A DNA stretch of 64,000 nt from Paracoccus lutimaris (GTDB lineage Bacteria > Pseudomonadota > Alphaproteobacteria > Rhodobacterales > Rhodobacteraceae), in contig NZ_QPJL01000012.1 of NCBI RefSeq assembly GCF_003337565.1, forward strand, positions 1-64,000, read 5' to 3'. Shown here piece by piece: positions 17,013 through 25,162 of this stretch (its first letter is position 1; each line of letters opens with the position of its first letter). The notes below the pieces were generated by a model. The model saw only the letters and a list, made by a program, of their open reading frames with translations, had not been told where the DNA came from and made no database searches. The translations under genes were made by a program, and so were the position numbers.

Positions 17013-17920
17013 TTCCCCCAGCGCAGGACGATCGGGTCCAGCGGCCGGGCCAGATCAATGGCCATGCGGCGCGTGTCGGGGTGCAGGGGCGGGATCGGAT
17101 GGCGGCAGAATTCCGAGCCGATGACGCCCCCCTCGACCATCAGCGCCTTGGCCGAACGGAACCCGCATTGCCGGTTTTCATGGTTCACAAAGGGCAGGAC
17201 GCGCGCATAGCCCGCCGTCGCGCCCGCGCGGTCCCCCGCCGCCCAAAGCGTCAGAATCGGCTTGATCTGATCGGTGATCGAGGCCGAGGTCATCGCCCCC
17301 GTCGCGCCCGCATCCAGATCGGCCAGAAGCGTGATCGCCTCTTCGCCGTCCATGGGCGCCTCGATGGCGTCGCCGCCTTCGGCGATCAGCACGCGCAGCT
17401 TGTTCGCGGCCTGCGGGCATTCGATCTTGAAAAGCTTCACCATCTCGATCTCGCGCGCCATGCGCACCAGCAAAGGCACCGGCAGATCGACCCCCGACAA
17501 GGGCGCATCCTGCACCATGATCGGGATCCCCACCTCGCCCACGGCGCGGAACTGCTCGAAGGTCTGCTCGGCAGTGCCGCGCATCAGCGCGCCGTGATAG
17601 GGCGGCATCATCATCACCGCCGCAGCGCCCAGATCACGCGCCAGCCGCGCCCGCGACACCGCGATGGACGTGGCGAAATGGCTGATGGTCACGATCACCG
17701 GCACCCGGCCTGCGACATGCTCCAAGGACAGCCGGGTCAGCGCCTCGCGTTCATCATCCGAAAGCAGGAACTGCTCCGAGAAATTCGCCAGAATGCAGAT
17801 GCCGGTCGATCCCTGATCCACCATGCAATCCAGCACACGCCGCATGCCGTCGTAATCGACCTCGCCATTTTCAAGAAACGGCGTCGGCGCGACCGGCCAG
17901 ATTCCTTCCCATCCCGGCAT
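17009..17920 (-). CDS. L-2-keto-3-deoxyarabonate dehydratase
   Basis: This 303-residue TIM-barrel protein of the DHDPS/NAL family should convert L-2-keto-3-deoxyarabonate to alpha-ketoglutaric semialdehyde. The Schiff-base lysine lies in VKLFKIECPQAANKL near residue 165. The segments NFSEQFLLSDDEREALTRL, MPPYHGALMRG, IMVQDAPLSG and DGEEAITLLADLDAGATGAM agree with the Azospirillum enzyme as I remember it. I prefer the ATG at 17920 because CAGGGGG precedes it and longer starts would run through the operator at 17962. It overlaps the XylX-like gene. Confidence 0.8.
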   Translation of the reverse strand: MPGWEGIWPVAPTPFLENGEVDYDGMRRVLDCMVDQGSTGICILANFSEQFLLSDDEREALTRLSLEHVAGRVPVIVTISHFATSIAVSRARLARDLGAAAVMMMPPYHGALMRGTAEQTFEQFRAVGEVGIPIMVQDAPLSGVDLPVPLLVRMAREIEMVKLFKIECPQAANKLRVLIAEGGDAIEAPMDGEEAITLLADLDAGATGAMTSASITDQIKPILTLWAAGDRAGATAGYARVLPFVNHENRQCGFRSAKALMVEGGVIGSEFCRHPIPPLHPDTRRMAIDLARPLDPIVLRWGK

Positions 17921-17961
17921 CAAAGCCCCCTGATTCATGTGATGATTCATGTGATGCGCGG

Positions 17962-17973
17962 ATGGTATACCAT
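17962..17973. promoter_or_regulatory. Putative GntR-type operator, ATGGTATACCAT
   Basis: A perfect 12-bp palindrome lies 42 bp upstream of the preferred start of the L-2-keto-3-deoxyarabonate dehydratase gene, in the 96-bp gap behind the lactonase gene. The identical TGGTATACCA core occurs again at 19295. Its presence inside the longest open frame is a reason to choose the shorter start. Confidence 0.55.
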
Positions 17974-18016
17974 TTTTCGCCGGCGGCAAGGGCGCGCCGC
18001 AACGCGCCCTTGCCGA

Positions 18017-19237
18017 TCAGGAAAAGCCCGCGCCCTGCGTGGCGGTCGGCAGTGCGTAAAGCGACTGGCTGGCGGCCATGAACAGCACGTTCCGCTTGGG
18101 CCCGCCAAAGCAGATATTGCCGCAGACCTCGGGCAGGCGCACCCGGCCCAACAGCCGCCCGTCCGGCGCCCAGCAGGTCACGCCGCTATAGCCGACCACC
18201 CGCCCGGCATTGCTGGAGGCCCAGAGATTGCCATAGACATCGCAGCGCAGCCCGTCGGGGCCGCATTTCACCCCGTCCACCATGCAATCGCTGAACAGGC
18301 GCTGGTTTGACAGCGCCCCATCCGGCGCCACGTCAAAGACAAAGATCTCGCCCTTGCCGCCCGTGCCGGTATCGCCCGGCCCCTTGCCGGTCGAGGCGAC
18401 GTAAAGCCGGTCGAACGCGGGCGAAAAGCACAGCCCGTTCGGGTCCTGGATCTGGGCTTCCTCGATCATGCGGGTGATGGCGCCATCGGGCGCGACGCGA
18501 TAGACGCCATGGCCCATCTCGCGCCTGGCCTCGCCGATTTCGGGGGGCTGGCCGATGCGGTTGTTGATCCGCCCATCCGGGTTTGACGGCCCGCCCGGCG
18601 CATCGGGCGTGCCCTCATATAGCTGGCCGCCATAGGGCGGGTCCGAGAACCAGACGCTGCCGTCTTGATGCTCGACCACGTCGTTGGGGGAATTGAAGCG
18701 CTTGCCCTCATAGCGGTCGGCGACGATGCTGATGGTGCCGTCCAACTCATAGCGGGTGACGCGGCGGGTCAGGTGTTCGCAGGAAAGCTGCCGGCCCTTG
18801 CTGTCAAAGCTGTTGCCGTTCGAGTTGTTCGAGGGCAGGCGCATCACGCTGACATGGCCGTCATCGGCCAACCAGCGCATCTGGCGATTGTTGGGAATAT
18901 CCGAGAACAGCAGATACTGGCCGACCGCGCTCCATGCCGGGCCTTCCAGCCACAGCCCGCCGGTCCATAACCGCCGGATCGGGGCATTGCCCTGCGCCAG
19001 CGCATCAAAGCCCGGATCGACGCTAAGAACGTCGGGATCGCGGAAATAGACATTCGGCGGCGCATCGGGCGCGAAGCTGCGCGGCGGCGTGGTCACGGTG
19101 CTGGGCGGTGGCGGGCCCTCCTGCGCAAAGACCGCCGGCGCGGCCAGCACCACCGCTGCGGCCCCTGCCCCCAGCGTGCCCAGCGACTGGCGCCGGGTCA
19201 TGCCCGCCTGATGATCGGTGTCGTCGTGATGGCTCAT
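18017..19237 (-). CDS. Exported SMP-30/gluconolactonase-family lactonase
   Basis: This 406-residue beta-propeller lactonase should open sugar lactones to aldonates, using a bound divalent metal. The N-terminus carries a Tat-like signal, MTRRQSLGTLGAGAAAVVLA, with cleavage near VFAQEG at about residue 39. Typical family segments are LWLEGPAWSAVGQYLLFSDI, RFNSPNDVVEHQDGSVWFSD, DPNGLCFSP and GLRCDVYGNLWAS. A periplasmic place is inferred from the signal. It is transcribed away from the aldonate dehydratase operon, sharing a 108-bp promoter gap with a TGGTATACCA palindrome. Confidence 0.85.
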   Translation of the reverse strand: MSHHDDTDHQAGMTRRQSLGTLGAGAAAVVLAAPAVFAQEGPPPPSTVTTPPRSFAPDAPPNVYFRDPDVLSVDPGFDALAQGNAPIRRLWTGGLWLEGPAWSAVGQYLLFSDIPNNRQMRWLADDGHVSVMRLPSNNSNGNSFDSKGRQLSCEHLTRRVTRYELDGTISIVADRYEGKRFNSPNDVVEHQDGSVWFSDPPYGGQLYEGTPDAPGGPSNPDGRINNRIGQPPEIGEARREMGHGVYRVAPDGAITRMIEEAQIQDPNGLCFSPAFDRLYVASTGKGPGDTGTGGKGEIFVFDVAPDGALSNQRLFSDCMVDGVKCGPDGLRCDVYGNLWASSNAGRVVGYSGVTCWAPDGRLLGRVRLPEVCGNICFGGPKRNVLFMAASQSLYALPTATQGAGFS

Positions 19238-19294
19238 GCCCTCGCCCCCTTTTCTCGCGGAAAAATGCGGTTTGCTTTTCGGTCAATCGGGGTA

Positions 19295-19304
19295 TGGTAT
19301 ACCA
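19295..19304. promoter_or_regulatory. Putative GntR-type operator, TGGTATACCA
   Basis: A perfect 10-bp palindrome lies 42 bp before the aldonate dehydratase start and 58 bp from the divergent lactonase start. A TTGCTT sequence at 19272-19277 spaced 17 bp upstream could be a -35 element, placing the palindrome over the -10 region. The GntR protein encoded last in the downstream operon is the likely binder. Confidence 0.55.
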
Positions 19305-19345
19305 AAATCCGAAACCGGTAAATCGACGCCAGCCAGAGGGATGCC

Positions 19346-21127
19346 ATGTCCGACACGCGCGCCAACAAACGCTTTCGCAGCCAGGAATGGTTCGACAACC
19401 CCAACAATCCCGGCATGACCGCCCTATATGTCGAACGCTATCAGAATCAGGCCTTCACGCGCGATGAGATTCAATCCGACCGCCCGATCATCGGCATCGC
19501 CCAGACCGGCAGCGATCTGGCGCCCTGCAACAAGATCCACGTCTTTCTGATGGACCGCATCAAGGCCGGCATCCGCGACGGCGGCGGCATCCCGATGGAG
19601 TTTCCGGTCCATCCGATTCAGGAAACCGGCAAGCGCCCGACCGCCGCACTGGACCGCAACCTGGCCTATCTCAGCCTCGTCGAGGTGCTGCACGGCTATC
19701 CGATCGACGGCGTCGTGCTGACCACCGGCTGCGACAAGACCACGCCCGCCATGCTGATGGGCGCCGCGACCGTCGATATCCCGGCGATCACGCTGAATGG
19801 CGGCCCGATGCTGGACGGCTGGTGGCAGGGCAAGCGCGCAGGGTCCGGCACCATCGTCTGGGAAAGCCGCCGCCTCTTGGCCGAGGGCAAGATCGATTAC
19901 GACGAATTCATGGAGCGCGTCTGCGCATCCGCCCCCAGCCTTGGCCATTGCAACACCATGGGCACCGCCAGCACCATGAACGCCATGGCCGAGGCGCTTG
20001 GCATGTCGCTGACCGGCTGTTCGGCCATTCCCGCGCCGTTTCGCGAGCGCATGAACATGGCCTATGAAACCGGCAAGCGCATTGTGCAGATGGTGCTGGA
20101 CGATCTGAAGCCCAGCGACATCCTCAGCCGCGAAAGCTTTGAAAACGCCATCGTGGTGAACGCGGCGATTGGCGGGTCCACCAACGCGCCGCCGCATCTG
20201 CAGGCCATCGCGCGGCATGCGGGGATCGATCTGAACGTCAAGGACTGGGAAACCATCGGCTTTGAGATTCCGCTGCTTTTGAACATGCAGCCGGCGGGGG
20301 AGTTTCTGGGCGAAAGCTTCTTTCGCGCCGGGGGCGTCCCCGCCGTGATGGGCGAGCTGATGAAGGCCGGGATGATCCGCAAGGGCGCGATGACCGTCAG
20401 CGGCAAGACCATGGGCGACAATCTGGCGAAATGGGAAAGCCGCGACGCTGCGGTGATCCGCACGGTCGCCCACCCCTTGCGCCAGAACGCGGGCTTTCTG
20501 GTCCTGTCGGGCAACCTGTTCGACAGCGCCCTGATGAAGACCAGCGTGATTTCCGCCGATTTCCGCAACCGCTTCCTGTCGCGCCCCGGCGCCGAGGGCA
20601 TCCACGAGGCCCGCGCCATCGTCTTTGAGGGCCCCGAGGATTACCACGACCGCCTGAACGACCCCGATCTGGCGATTGACGAAAACTGCATCCTGTTCAT
20701 CCGCAACGTCGGCTGCGTGGGCTATCCCGGCAGCGCCGAGGTGGTGAACATGCAGCCGCCGGACGCGCTGCTGAAACAGGGCATCAACCACCTGCCGACA
20801 GTGGGCGACGGGCGGCAATCGGGCACTTCGGAAAGCCCCTCGATCCTGAACGCCTCGCCCGAGGCGGTGGTGGGGGGCGGGCTGGCGCTGCTCAGGACCG
20901 GGGACCGGGTGCGGCTGGACCTGAACACGCGGCGCATGGATGCGCTGGTCGATCCGGCCGAATGGCAGCGCCGCCGCGATGCATGGCAACCGCCCGAACT
21001 GGTCAACCAGACACCTTGGCAGGAAATCTATCGCCGCCATGTCGGGCAACTGGCCGATGGCGGCTGTCTGGAACTGGCGACGGCCTATCGGCGGGTGGCG
21101 CGGATGCTGCCGCGCGACAATCACTGA
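19346..21127 (+). CDS. Aldonate dehydratase, IlvD/Edd family, XylD-like
   Basis: This 593-residue Fe-S dehydratase closely follows the D-xylonate dehydratase (XylD) of Caulobacter. Shared segments include RFRSQEWFDNPNNPGMTALY, GIAQTGSDLAPCN, GCDKTTPAMLMGAATVDIPA, SAPSLGHCNTMGTASTMNA and the C-terminal LPRDNH. Cluster cysteines are visible in APCNK, TTGCDK and GHCNT. L-arabonate, D-xylonate or related aldonates are possible substrates. It heads a five-gene plus-strand operon ending with a GntR regulator. Its keto-deoxy products would feed the XylX and KDA-type dehydratases. Confidence 0.87.
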   Translation: MSDTRANKRFRSQEWFDNPNNPGMTALYVERYQNQAFTRDEIQSDRPIIGIAQTGSDLAPCNKIHVFLMDRIKAGIRDGGGIPMEFPVHPIQETGKRPTAALDRNLAYLSLVEVLHGYPIDGVVLTTGCDKTTPAMLMGAATVDIPAITLNGGPMLDGWWQGKRAGSGTIVWESRRLLAEGKIDYDEFMERVCASAPSLGHCNTMGTASTMNAMAEALGMSLTGCSAIPAPFRERMNMAYETGKRIVQMVLDDLKPSDILSRESFENAIVVNAAIGGSTNAPPHLQAIARHAGIDLNVKDWETIGFEIPLLLNMQPAGEFLGESFFRAGGVPAVMGELMKAGMIRKGAMTVSGKTMGDNLAKWESRDAAVIRTVAHPLRQNAGFLVLSGNLFDSALMKTSVISADFRNRFLSRPGAEGIHEARAIVFEGPEDYHDRLNDPDLAIDENCILFIRNVGCVGYPGSAEVVNMQPPDALLKQGINHLPTVGDGRQSGTSESPSILNASPEAVVGGGLALLRTGDRVRLDLNTRRMDALVDPAEWQRRRDAWQPPELVNQTPWQEIYRRHVGQLADGGCLELATAYRRVARMLPRDNH

Positions 21128-21148
21128 GCGGGACTGAAAGGACAGGGC

Positions 21149-21892
21149 ATGAGCAGCGGCAAAAGCATCATCATCACCGGCGCGGGCAGCGGCATCGGCC
21201 GCGTCACCGCACGGACATTCCTGAAAGCCGGCTGGCGCGTGGGCCTGATCGGCCGGCGCGAGGAGGCGCTGCGCGAAACTGCAGGCGATACCAAGGCCGC
21301 GCTGATCCTGCCCTGCGACGTGGTGAACCCGGTCGAGGTCGATGCGGTCTTTGACCGCGCTCAGGCCGCCTGGGGGCATCTGGACGCGATCTTCAACAAT
21401 GCCGGCACCGGGCTGATCCCGCAGACCCCGGACGAGGTCGATCCCGAGGAATTCCGCCGCGTGATCGCGGTCAATGTGCTGGGCGTCTTCAACTGCGCCC
21501 ATACCGCCTTTCGCATCATGCGCGAACAGGACCCGCAGGGCGGGCGGATCATCAACAACGGCTCGATCTCGGCCCATGCGCCGCGTCCGGGCTCCATCGG
21601 CTATACGACCTCGAAACATGCGGTGACGGGGATCACGCGCTCGGTCTCGCTGGACGGGCGGCCGTTCAATATCGCCTGCGGCCAGATCGATATCGGCAAT
21701 GCGCTGACCGACATGGCGCAGGCCATGACCAAGGGCGTGATGCAGGCCGATGGCTCGGTCAGGGTCGAGCCGGTGATGGATGTGCAGGTGGTGGCCGATA
21801 CCGTGCTGCACATGGCCAGCCTGCCCGAGGGCGCGAATGTGCAATTCGTCACCGTAATGGCCACCAACATGCCCTTTATCGGGCGCGGCTGA
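21149..21892 (+). CDS. Short-chain dehydrogenase, substrate unknown
   Basis: This 247-residue SDR has IITGAGSGIGRVTA for the cofactor, LIGRREEAL after the second strand (an arginine, favouring NADP), NNAGTG, the serine in NNGSISAHAP and YTTSKHA for Tyr-Lys. It lies 21 bp behind the XylD-like gene with GAAAGGACAGG as ribosome site. In this context it could oxidise the aldose or a keto-acid intermediate. It does not resemble Caulobacter XylB closely in my reading. Confidence 0.8.
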   Translation: MSSGKSIIITGAGSGIGRVTARTFLKAGWRVGLIGRREEALRETAGDTKAALILPCDVVNPVEVDAVFDRAQAAWGHLDAIFNNAGTGLIPQTPDEVDPEEFRRVIAVNVLGVFNCAHTAFRIMREQDPQGGRIINNGSISAHAPRPGSIGYTTSKHAVTGITRSVSLDGRPFNIACGQIDIGNALTDMAQAMTKGVMQADGSVRVEPVMDVQVVADTVLHMASLPEGANVQFVTVMATNMPFIGRG

Positions 21893-21895
21893 GCC

Positions 21896-22663
21896 ATGGC
21901 GCAGGGGCTTTTCGACCTGACCGGGCGGCGGGCGCTGATCACCGGCTCATCGCAGGGGATCGGCCTTGCCCTGGCGCGCGGGCTGGCCGGCGCGGGCGCA
22001 AGCCTTGTGCTGAATGGCCGCGACAGCGCCAAGCTGGACGCCGCCGCCAGGGCGCTGCGGGCCGAAGGGGCGCAGGTCGAGACCCTGCCCTTTGACGTGA
22101 CCGATCACGCCGCCGCCCGCAAGGCCGTCGACGGGTTCGAGGGCGCGCAGGGCCCCATCGACATCCTGATCAACAATGCCGGCATGCAGCATCGCGCGCC
22201 CTTGCAGGATTTCCCCGCTGACGCATTCCAGCAGCTTTTGCAGACGAACATCGCCAGCGTCTTCAATGTGGCGCAGGCCTGCGCCCGGCACATGATCGCG
22301 CGCGGCGCCGGCAAGATCATCAATATCGCCAGCGTGCAGACGGCCTTGGCCCGGCCCGGCATCGCCCCCTATACGGCGACCAAGGGCGCGGTTGCGAACC
22401 TGACCAAGGGCATGGCGACCGACTGGGCGCGGCATGGGCTGAACTGCAATGCGCTGGCGCCGGGCTATTTCGACACGCCGCTGAATGCCGCGCTGGTCGC
22501 CGATCCGGCCTTCTCGGACTGGCTGGAAAAGCGCACCCCCGCCGGCCGCTGGGGCAAGGTCGAGGAACTGGTGGGCGCGGCGATCTTTCTGTCCGCCCCG
22601 GCCTCGTCCTTTGTCAACGGCACCGTCATCTATGTGGATGGCGGTATCACCGCCTCGCTTTAA
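21896..22663 (+). CDS. Short-chain dehydrogenase, gluconate 5-dehydrogenase (IdnO)-like
   Basis: This 255-residue SDR has ITGSSQGIGLALARG, VLNGRD with an arginine suited to NADP, NNAGMQHR, the serine in NIASVQTALARP and YTATKGA. The run from NIASVQTALARPGIAPYTAT to CNALAPGYFDTPLN is the pattern of Gno/IdnO enzymes that interconvert gluconate and 5-ketogluconate. It begins three bases after the preceding SDR gene and is followed 12 bp later by a hydroxyacid dehydrogenase, a pairing also seen in ketogluconate metabolism. Confidence 0.78.
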   Translation: MAQGLFDLTGRRALITGSSQGIGLALARGLAGAGASLVLNGRDSAKLDAAARALRAEGAQVETLPFDVTDHAAARKAVDGFEGAQGPIDILINNAGMQHRAPLQDFPADAFQQLLQTNIASVFNVAQACARHMIARGAGKIINIASVQTALARPGIAPYTATKGAVANLTKGMATDWARHGLNCNALAPGYFDTPLNAALVADPAFSDWLEKRTPAGRWGKVEELVGAAIFLSAPASSFVNGTVIYVDGGITASL

Positions 22664-22675
22664 GAAGGGAACCCC

Positions 22676-23617
22676 ATGTCCAAGGTCATCGCCATCGGCC
22701 CCTATTCCGACAGTGACGCCGCCGCGCTCAAGCGGGATTTCGACGCGCTTCGCCTGCCCGGTCTTGCCGCCATCGCGGACCTGCCCGAGGATCAGCGCCG
22801 TGCGGTCCGGGCCGTGGCCTTCATGGGGCATGACCCGTTCGGCGGCGCGACCATGGACCTGCTGCCGGGGCTGAAGGCGATCGCCAATTTCGGCGTCGGC
22901 TATGACGCCATCGACGTGGCGGCGGCGACGGCGCGCGGCATCCGCGTCACCAACACCCCCGAGGTCCTGAATGACGACGTGGCCGATCTGGCCGTCGCCA
23001 TGTGGATCGCGCAGGCCCGCGATTTCGAGATCGCGATCCGGAACGCCCGCAGCGGCGACTGGGGGCGCGGGGTCAGGCTGCCATTGGCACGCAAGGCATC
23101 CGGGCGCCGGGTTGGCGTCCTTGGGCTGGGGCGCATCGGGCGCGAGATCGCCGACCGGCTTGCCGGTTTCAAATGCGAGATCCATTACCAGTCGCGCAGC
23201 CGCAAGGACACGCCTGCGGGCTGGACCTATCACGCCGATCCGGTCGATCTGGCGCGTGCCGTCGACGACCTGATCGTCGCCGTGGTCGGCGGCCCGGAAA
23301 CCGAGGGGTTCGTGTCGGCCGAGGTGCTGGCCGCGCTGGGACCGGACGGGGTCATCGTGAACATCTCGCGCGGCAGCGTCATCGATGAAGAGGCGCTGAT
23401 CGGCGCCCTGCAATCGGGCGCGATCCGGGCCGCCGCGCTGGATGTGTTCCGGGGCGAGCCGCAGATCGACCCGCGCCTGCTGGCCCTGCCCAATATCCTG
23501 CCCCTGCCCCATATCGGTTCCGCCACGGTCGAGACCCGCGCCGCCATGGGGGCCTTGCAGCGCGCCAACCTGCGGGCCATTTTGGCCGGGCAGGACCCGG
23601 AAACTCCGGTCAACTAG
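22676..23617 (+). CDS. D-2-hydroxyacid dehydrogenase, GhrB/hydroxypyruvate reductase-like
   Basis: This 313-residue enzyme of the D-isomer 2-hydroxyacid dehydrogenase family has GVLGLGRIGREIADRL for the cofactor, the catalytic arginine in NISRGSVIDEEAL, the glutamate in FRGEPQ and the histidine in LPLPHIGSAT. The SRSRKD after the second strand suggests NADPH. Family members reduce glyoxylate, hydroxypyruvate or 2-ketogluconate. Beside an IdnO-like SDR, a ketogluconate role is reasonable. Confidence 0.85.
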   Translation: MSKVIAIGPYSDSDAAALKRDFDALRLPGLAAIADLPEDQRRAVRAVAFMGHDPFGGATMDLLPGLKAIANFGVGYDAIDVAAATARGIRVTNTPEVLNDDVADLAVAMWIAQARDFEIAIRNARSGDWGRGVRLPLARKASGRRVGVLGLGRIGREIADRLAGFKCEIHYQSRSRKDTPAGWTYHADPVDLARAVDDLIVAVVGGPETEGFVSAEVLAALGPDGVIVNISRGSVIDEEALIGALQSGAIRAAALDVFRGEPQIDPRLLALPNILPLPHIGSATVETRAAMGALQRANLRAILAGQDPETPVN

Positions 23618-23635
23618 AATGATGCAGGCGATATC

Positions 23636-24319
23636 GTGACCAGCAGACCCGAGGACACCGACCGGACCTTTCCCGCCGGCATCGCCGCCCGCCTGCGCCG
23701 CGAAATCCTGACCGGCGAATTGCCCCCCGGCAGCGCGCTCAAGGAACGCGACAACGCCCAACGTCTGGGCGTCAGCCGCACGCCCCTGCGCGAGGCGGTG
23801 CGCATCCTGGGCCAGGAGGGGCTGGTCACGCTGCGCCCCTTGCGCAGCCCGGTCGTCGCCGACCCCTCGCTGGCCGAGGTGCTGGACGAAATCGCCGTGC
23901 TGCGCCAGCTTGAGATCTTTTCCGGCGGGCTGGCCTGCCAGAACGCCACGCCCGAGGAGGTTGAGCTGATCGCCGCCCTGGCCGCCGATGTCGCGGCCCA
24001 TCATGCCACGGGCGACAAGGTCGATGTCTTTGATCAGGACATGCGCATGCATACCGCGATTGCCGATGCCGCGCATAATGCGGCGCTCAGCCGGACCTAT
24101 CGCGAATATCTGGCGCGGCTGTGGCGGGTGCGGTTCGTCTCAGCCCGCGAACGCGCCGATGCGCCCCGCGTTTTGGCCGACCATCAGGACATGATCGCCG
24201 CGCTGCGCGCCCGCGACAGCCAGCGGATGACGGCAGCGATTGCCTCGCATCTGGACGGGATGGTGCGCAATGTCACCCGCCATTTCCAGAACCGCGAGGG
24301 CAATGCCCGCCAGCCCTGA
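23636..24319 (+). CDS. GntR-family transcriptional regulator, FCD subfamily
   Basis: This 227-residue regulator has an N-terminal winged helix (ERDNAQRLGVSRTPLREAVR near residues 38-60) and a C-terminal helical FCD domain with DQDMRMHTAIADAAHN. The start is GTG at 23636, because the nearby ATG codons at 23619 and 23622 are out of frame. It is the last gene of the XylD-like operon, 18 bp after the hydroxyacid dehydrogenase gene. Autoregulation through TGGTATACCA before the first gene is likely but inferred. Confidence 0.88.
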   Translation: MTSRPEDTDRTFPAGIAARLRREILTGELPPGSALKERDNAQRLGVSRTPLREAVRILGQEGLVTLRPLRSPVVADPSLAEVLDEIAVLRQLEIFSGGLACQNATPEEVELIAALAADVAAHHATGDKVDVFDQDMRMHTAIADAAHNAALSRTYREYLARLWRVRFVSARERADAPRVLADHQDMIAALRARDSQRMTAAIASHLDGMVRNVTRHFQNREGNARQP

Positions 24320-24381
24320 CAGATCGCCGGGATCGCCCCATTGGCGGGCAGGCTCATGCGGTGCAGGCACGGGCCCGCAGG

Positions 24382-24954
24382 TCAGTCCCCGCCGGTCACG
24401 GTTGCATCTGGACGCCCCGGCCTTGATGCAAAGCTTGCCGCCATTCTGCGCACCGTATCCGAACCGTTCCGCATCAGCCGCTCCAGCCGGTCGCCCGGAT
24501 GGCCGCCATGGGCGATCATCGCCGCAAGCGCGGCCTCGGTCCGCGCGCTGTCGCCCGAGTCGACCCAGTCGCGCACCACGGCGGCCGTGACTTTCGGCGG
24601 CAGCCATTCAAAGGCGCCACAAAGGCCGCGTGTGCCGTCATCACAGACGCGGGCGAAAGCGACGGCCTGCTCAAGGCGCCGCGCATCGCCTGTCTCGAGC
24701 GCGCGATGGGTCAGCACGAACAGCTCACCCTTTTCGGGGAATGCCTCGAAAGCCTCGATGATGAACGGCCAGACCGCCGCGCCGGCGATACGCAAGGCGT
24801 CAAGATTGGCCTCAAGCCGGGCATCCACGAAAGCGATGGCCTCGGTATCGGGCGGATCCTCGGCCGCCAGCGTATCGCGCTGTGCCCAGAAGAAGGCGGC
24901 GTTTTCGACATGTGTGCGGACCACCGCGGCGATCACCGGCTGCGTCTCCGACAT
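24382..24954 (-). CDS. Short TIGR02270-like protein, N-terminal domain only
   Basis: This 190-residue soluble protein begins with [20 protein letters not shown] and continues with [20 protein letters not shown]. That reminds me of the N-terminal part of the TIGR02270 family, whose full members are about 400 residues with HEAT-like repeats. No continuation is found past the stop, where the region runs into the opposing gntR gene. I chose ATG 24954; another in-frame start lies 16 codons upstream. Function is unknown. The family call is from memory and moderate. Confidence 0.5.
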   Translation of the reverse strand: MSETQPVIAAVVRTHVENAAFFWAQRDTLAAEDPPDTEAIAFVDARLEANLDALRIAGAAVWPFIIEAFEAFPEKGELFVLTHRALETGDARRLEQAVAFARVCDDGTRGLCGAFEWLPPKVTAAVVRDWVDSGDSARTEAALAAMIAHGGHPGDRLERLMRNGSDTVRRMAASFASRPGRPDATVTGGD

Positions 24955-25162
24955 GTTGCCCTCTGATTGTCTGCTGACGTCACCGGCAAGTATAGCGCGC
25001 AACGCGCGAATTGATCGTGGAAACTTTCAGCAGCTATCGCCCGCCCTTCTTGCCGGGCGGTGTTTCTCCGCCCTTCTCGCCTGCGTGCCGGCGCATTCCG
25101 TTTCCCACTGGTTTTCAGACGCGCGCGGACCTATTTCAAAGGCCAAGCAGGGGGATGCCGCC

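Noticed and set aside
19424..21844. 806-codon open frame on the minus strand
   Set aside because: It is the antisense shadow of the XylD-like and SDR genes, rich in His, Arg, Gly and Asp with no family motif. The plus-strand frames carry clear cluster cysteines and SDR motifs.
21947..24076. 709-codon open frame on the minus strand
   Set aside because: It runs antisense across three well-supported genes and has the low-complexity composition typical of reverse-strand frames in GC-rich DNA.
24341..25162. In-frame N-terminal extension of proA
   Set aside because: The extra ~270 codons cross the opposing TIGR02270-like gene and an intergenic gap. They show no ProB or other domain, so a ProB-ProA fusion was considered and dropped.
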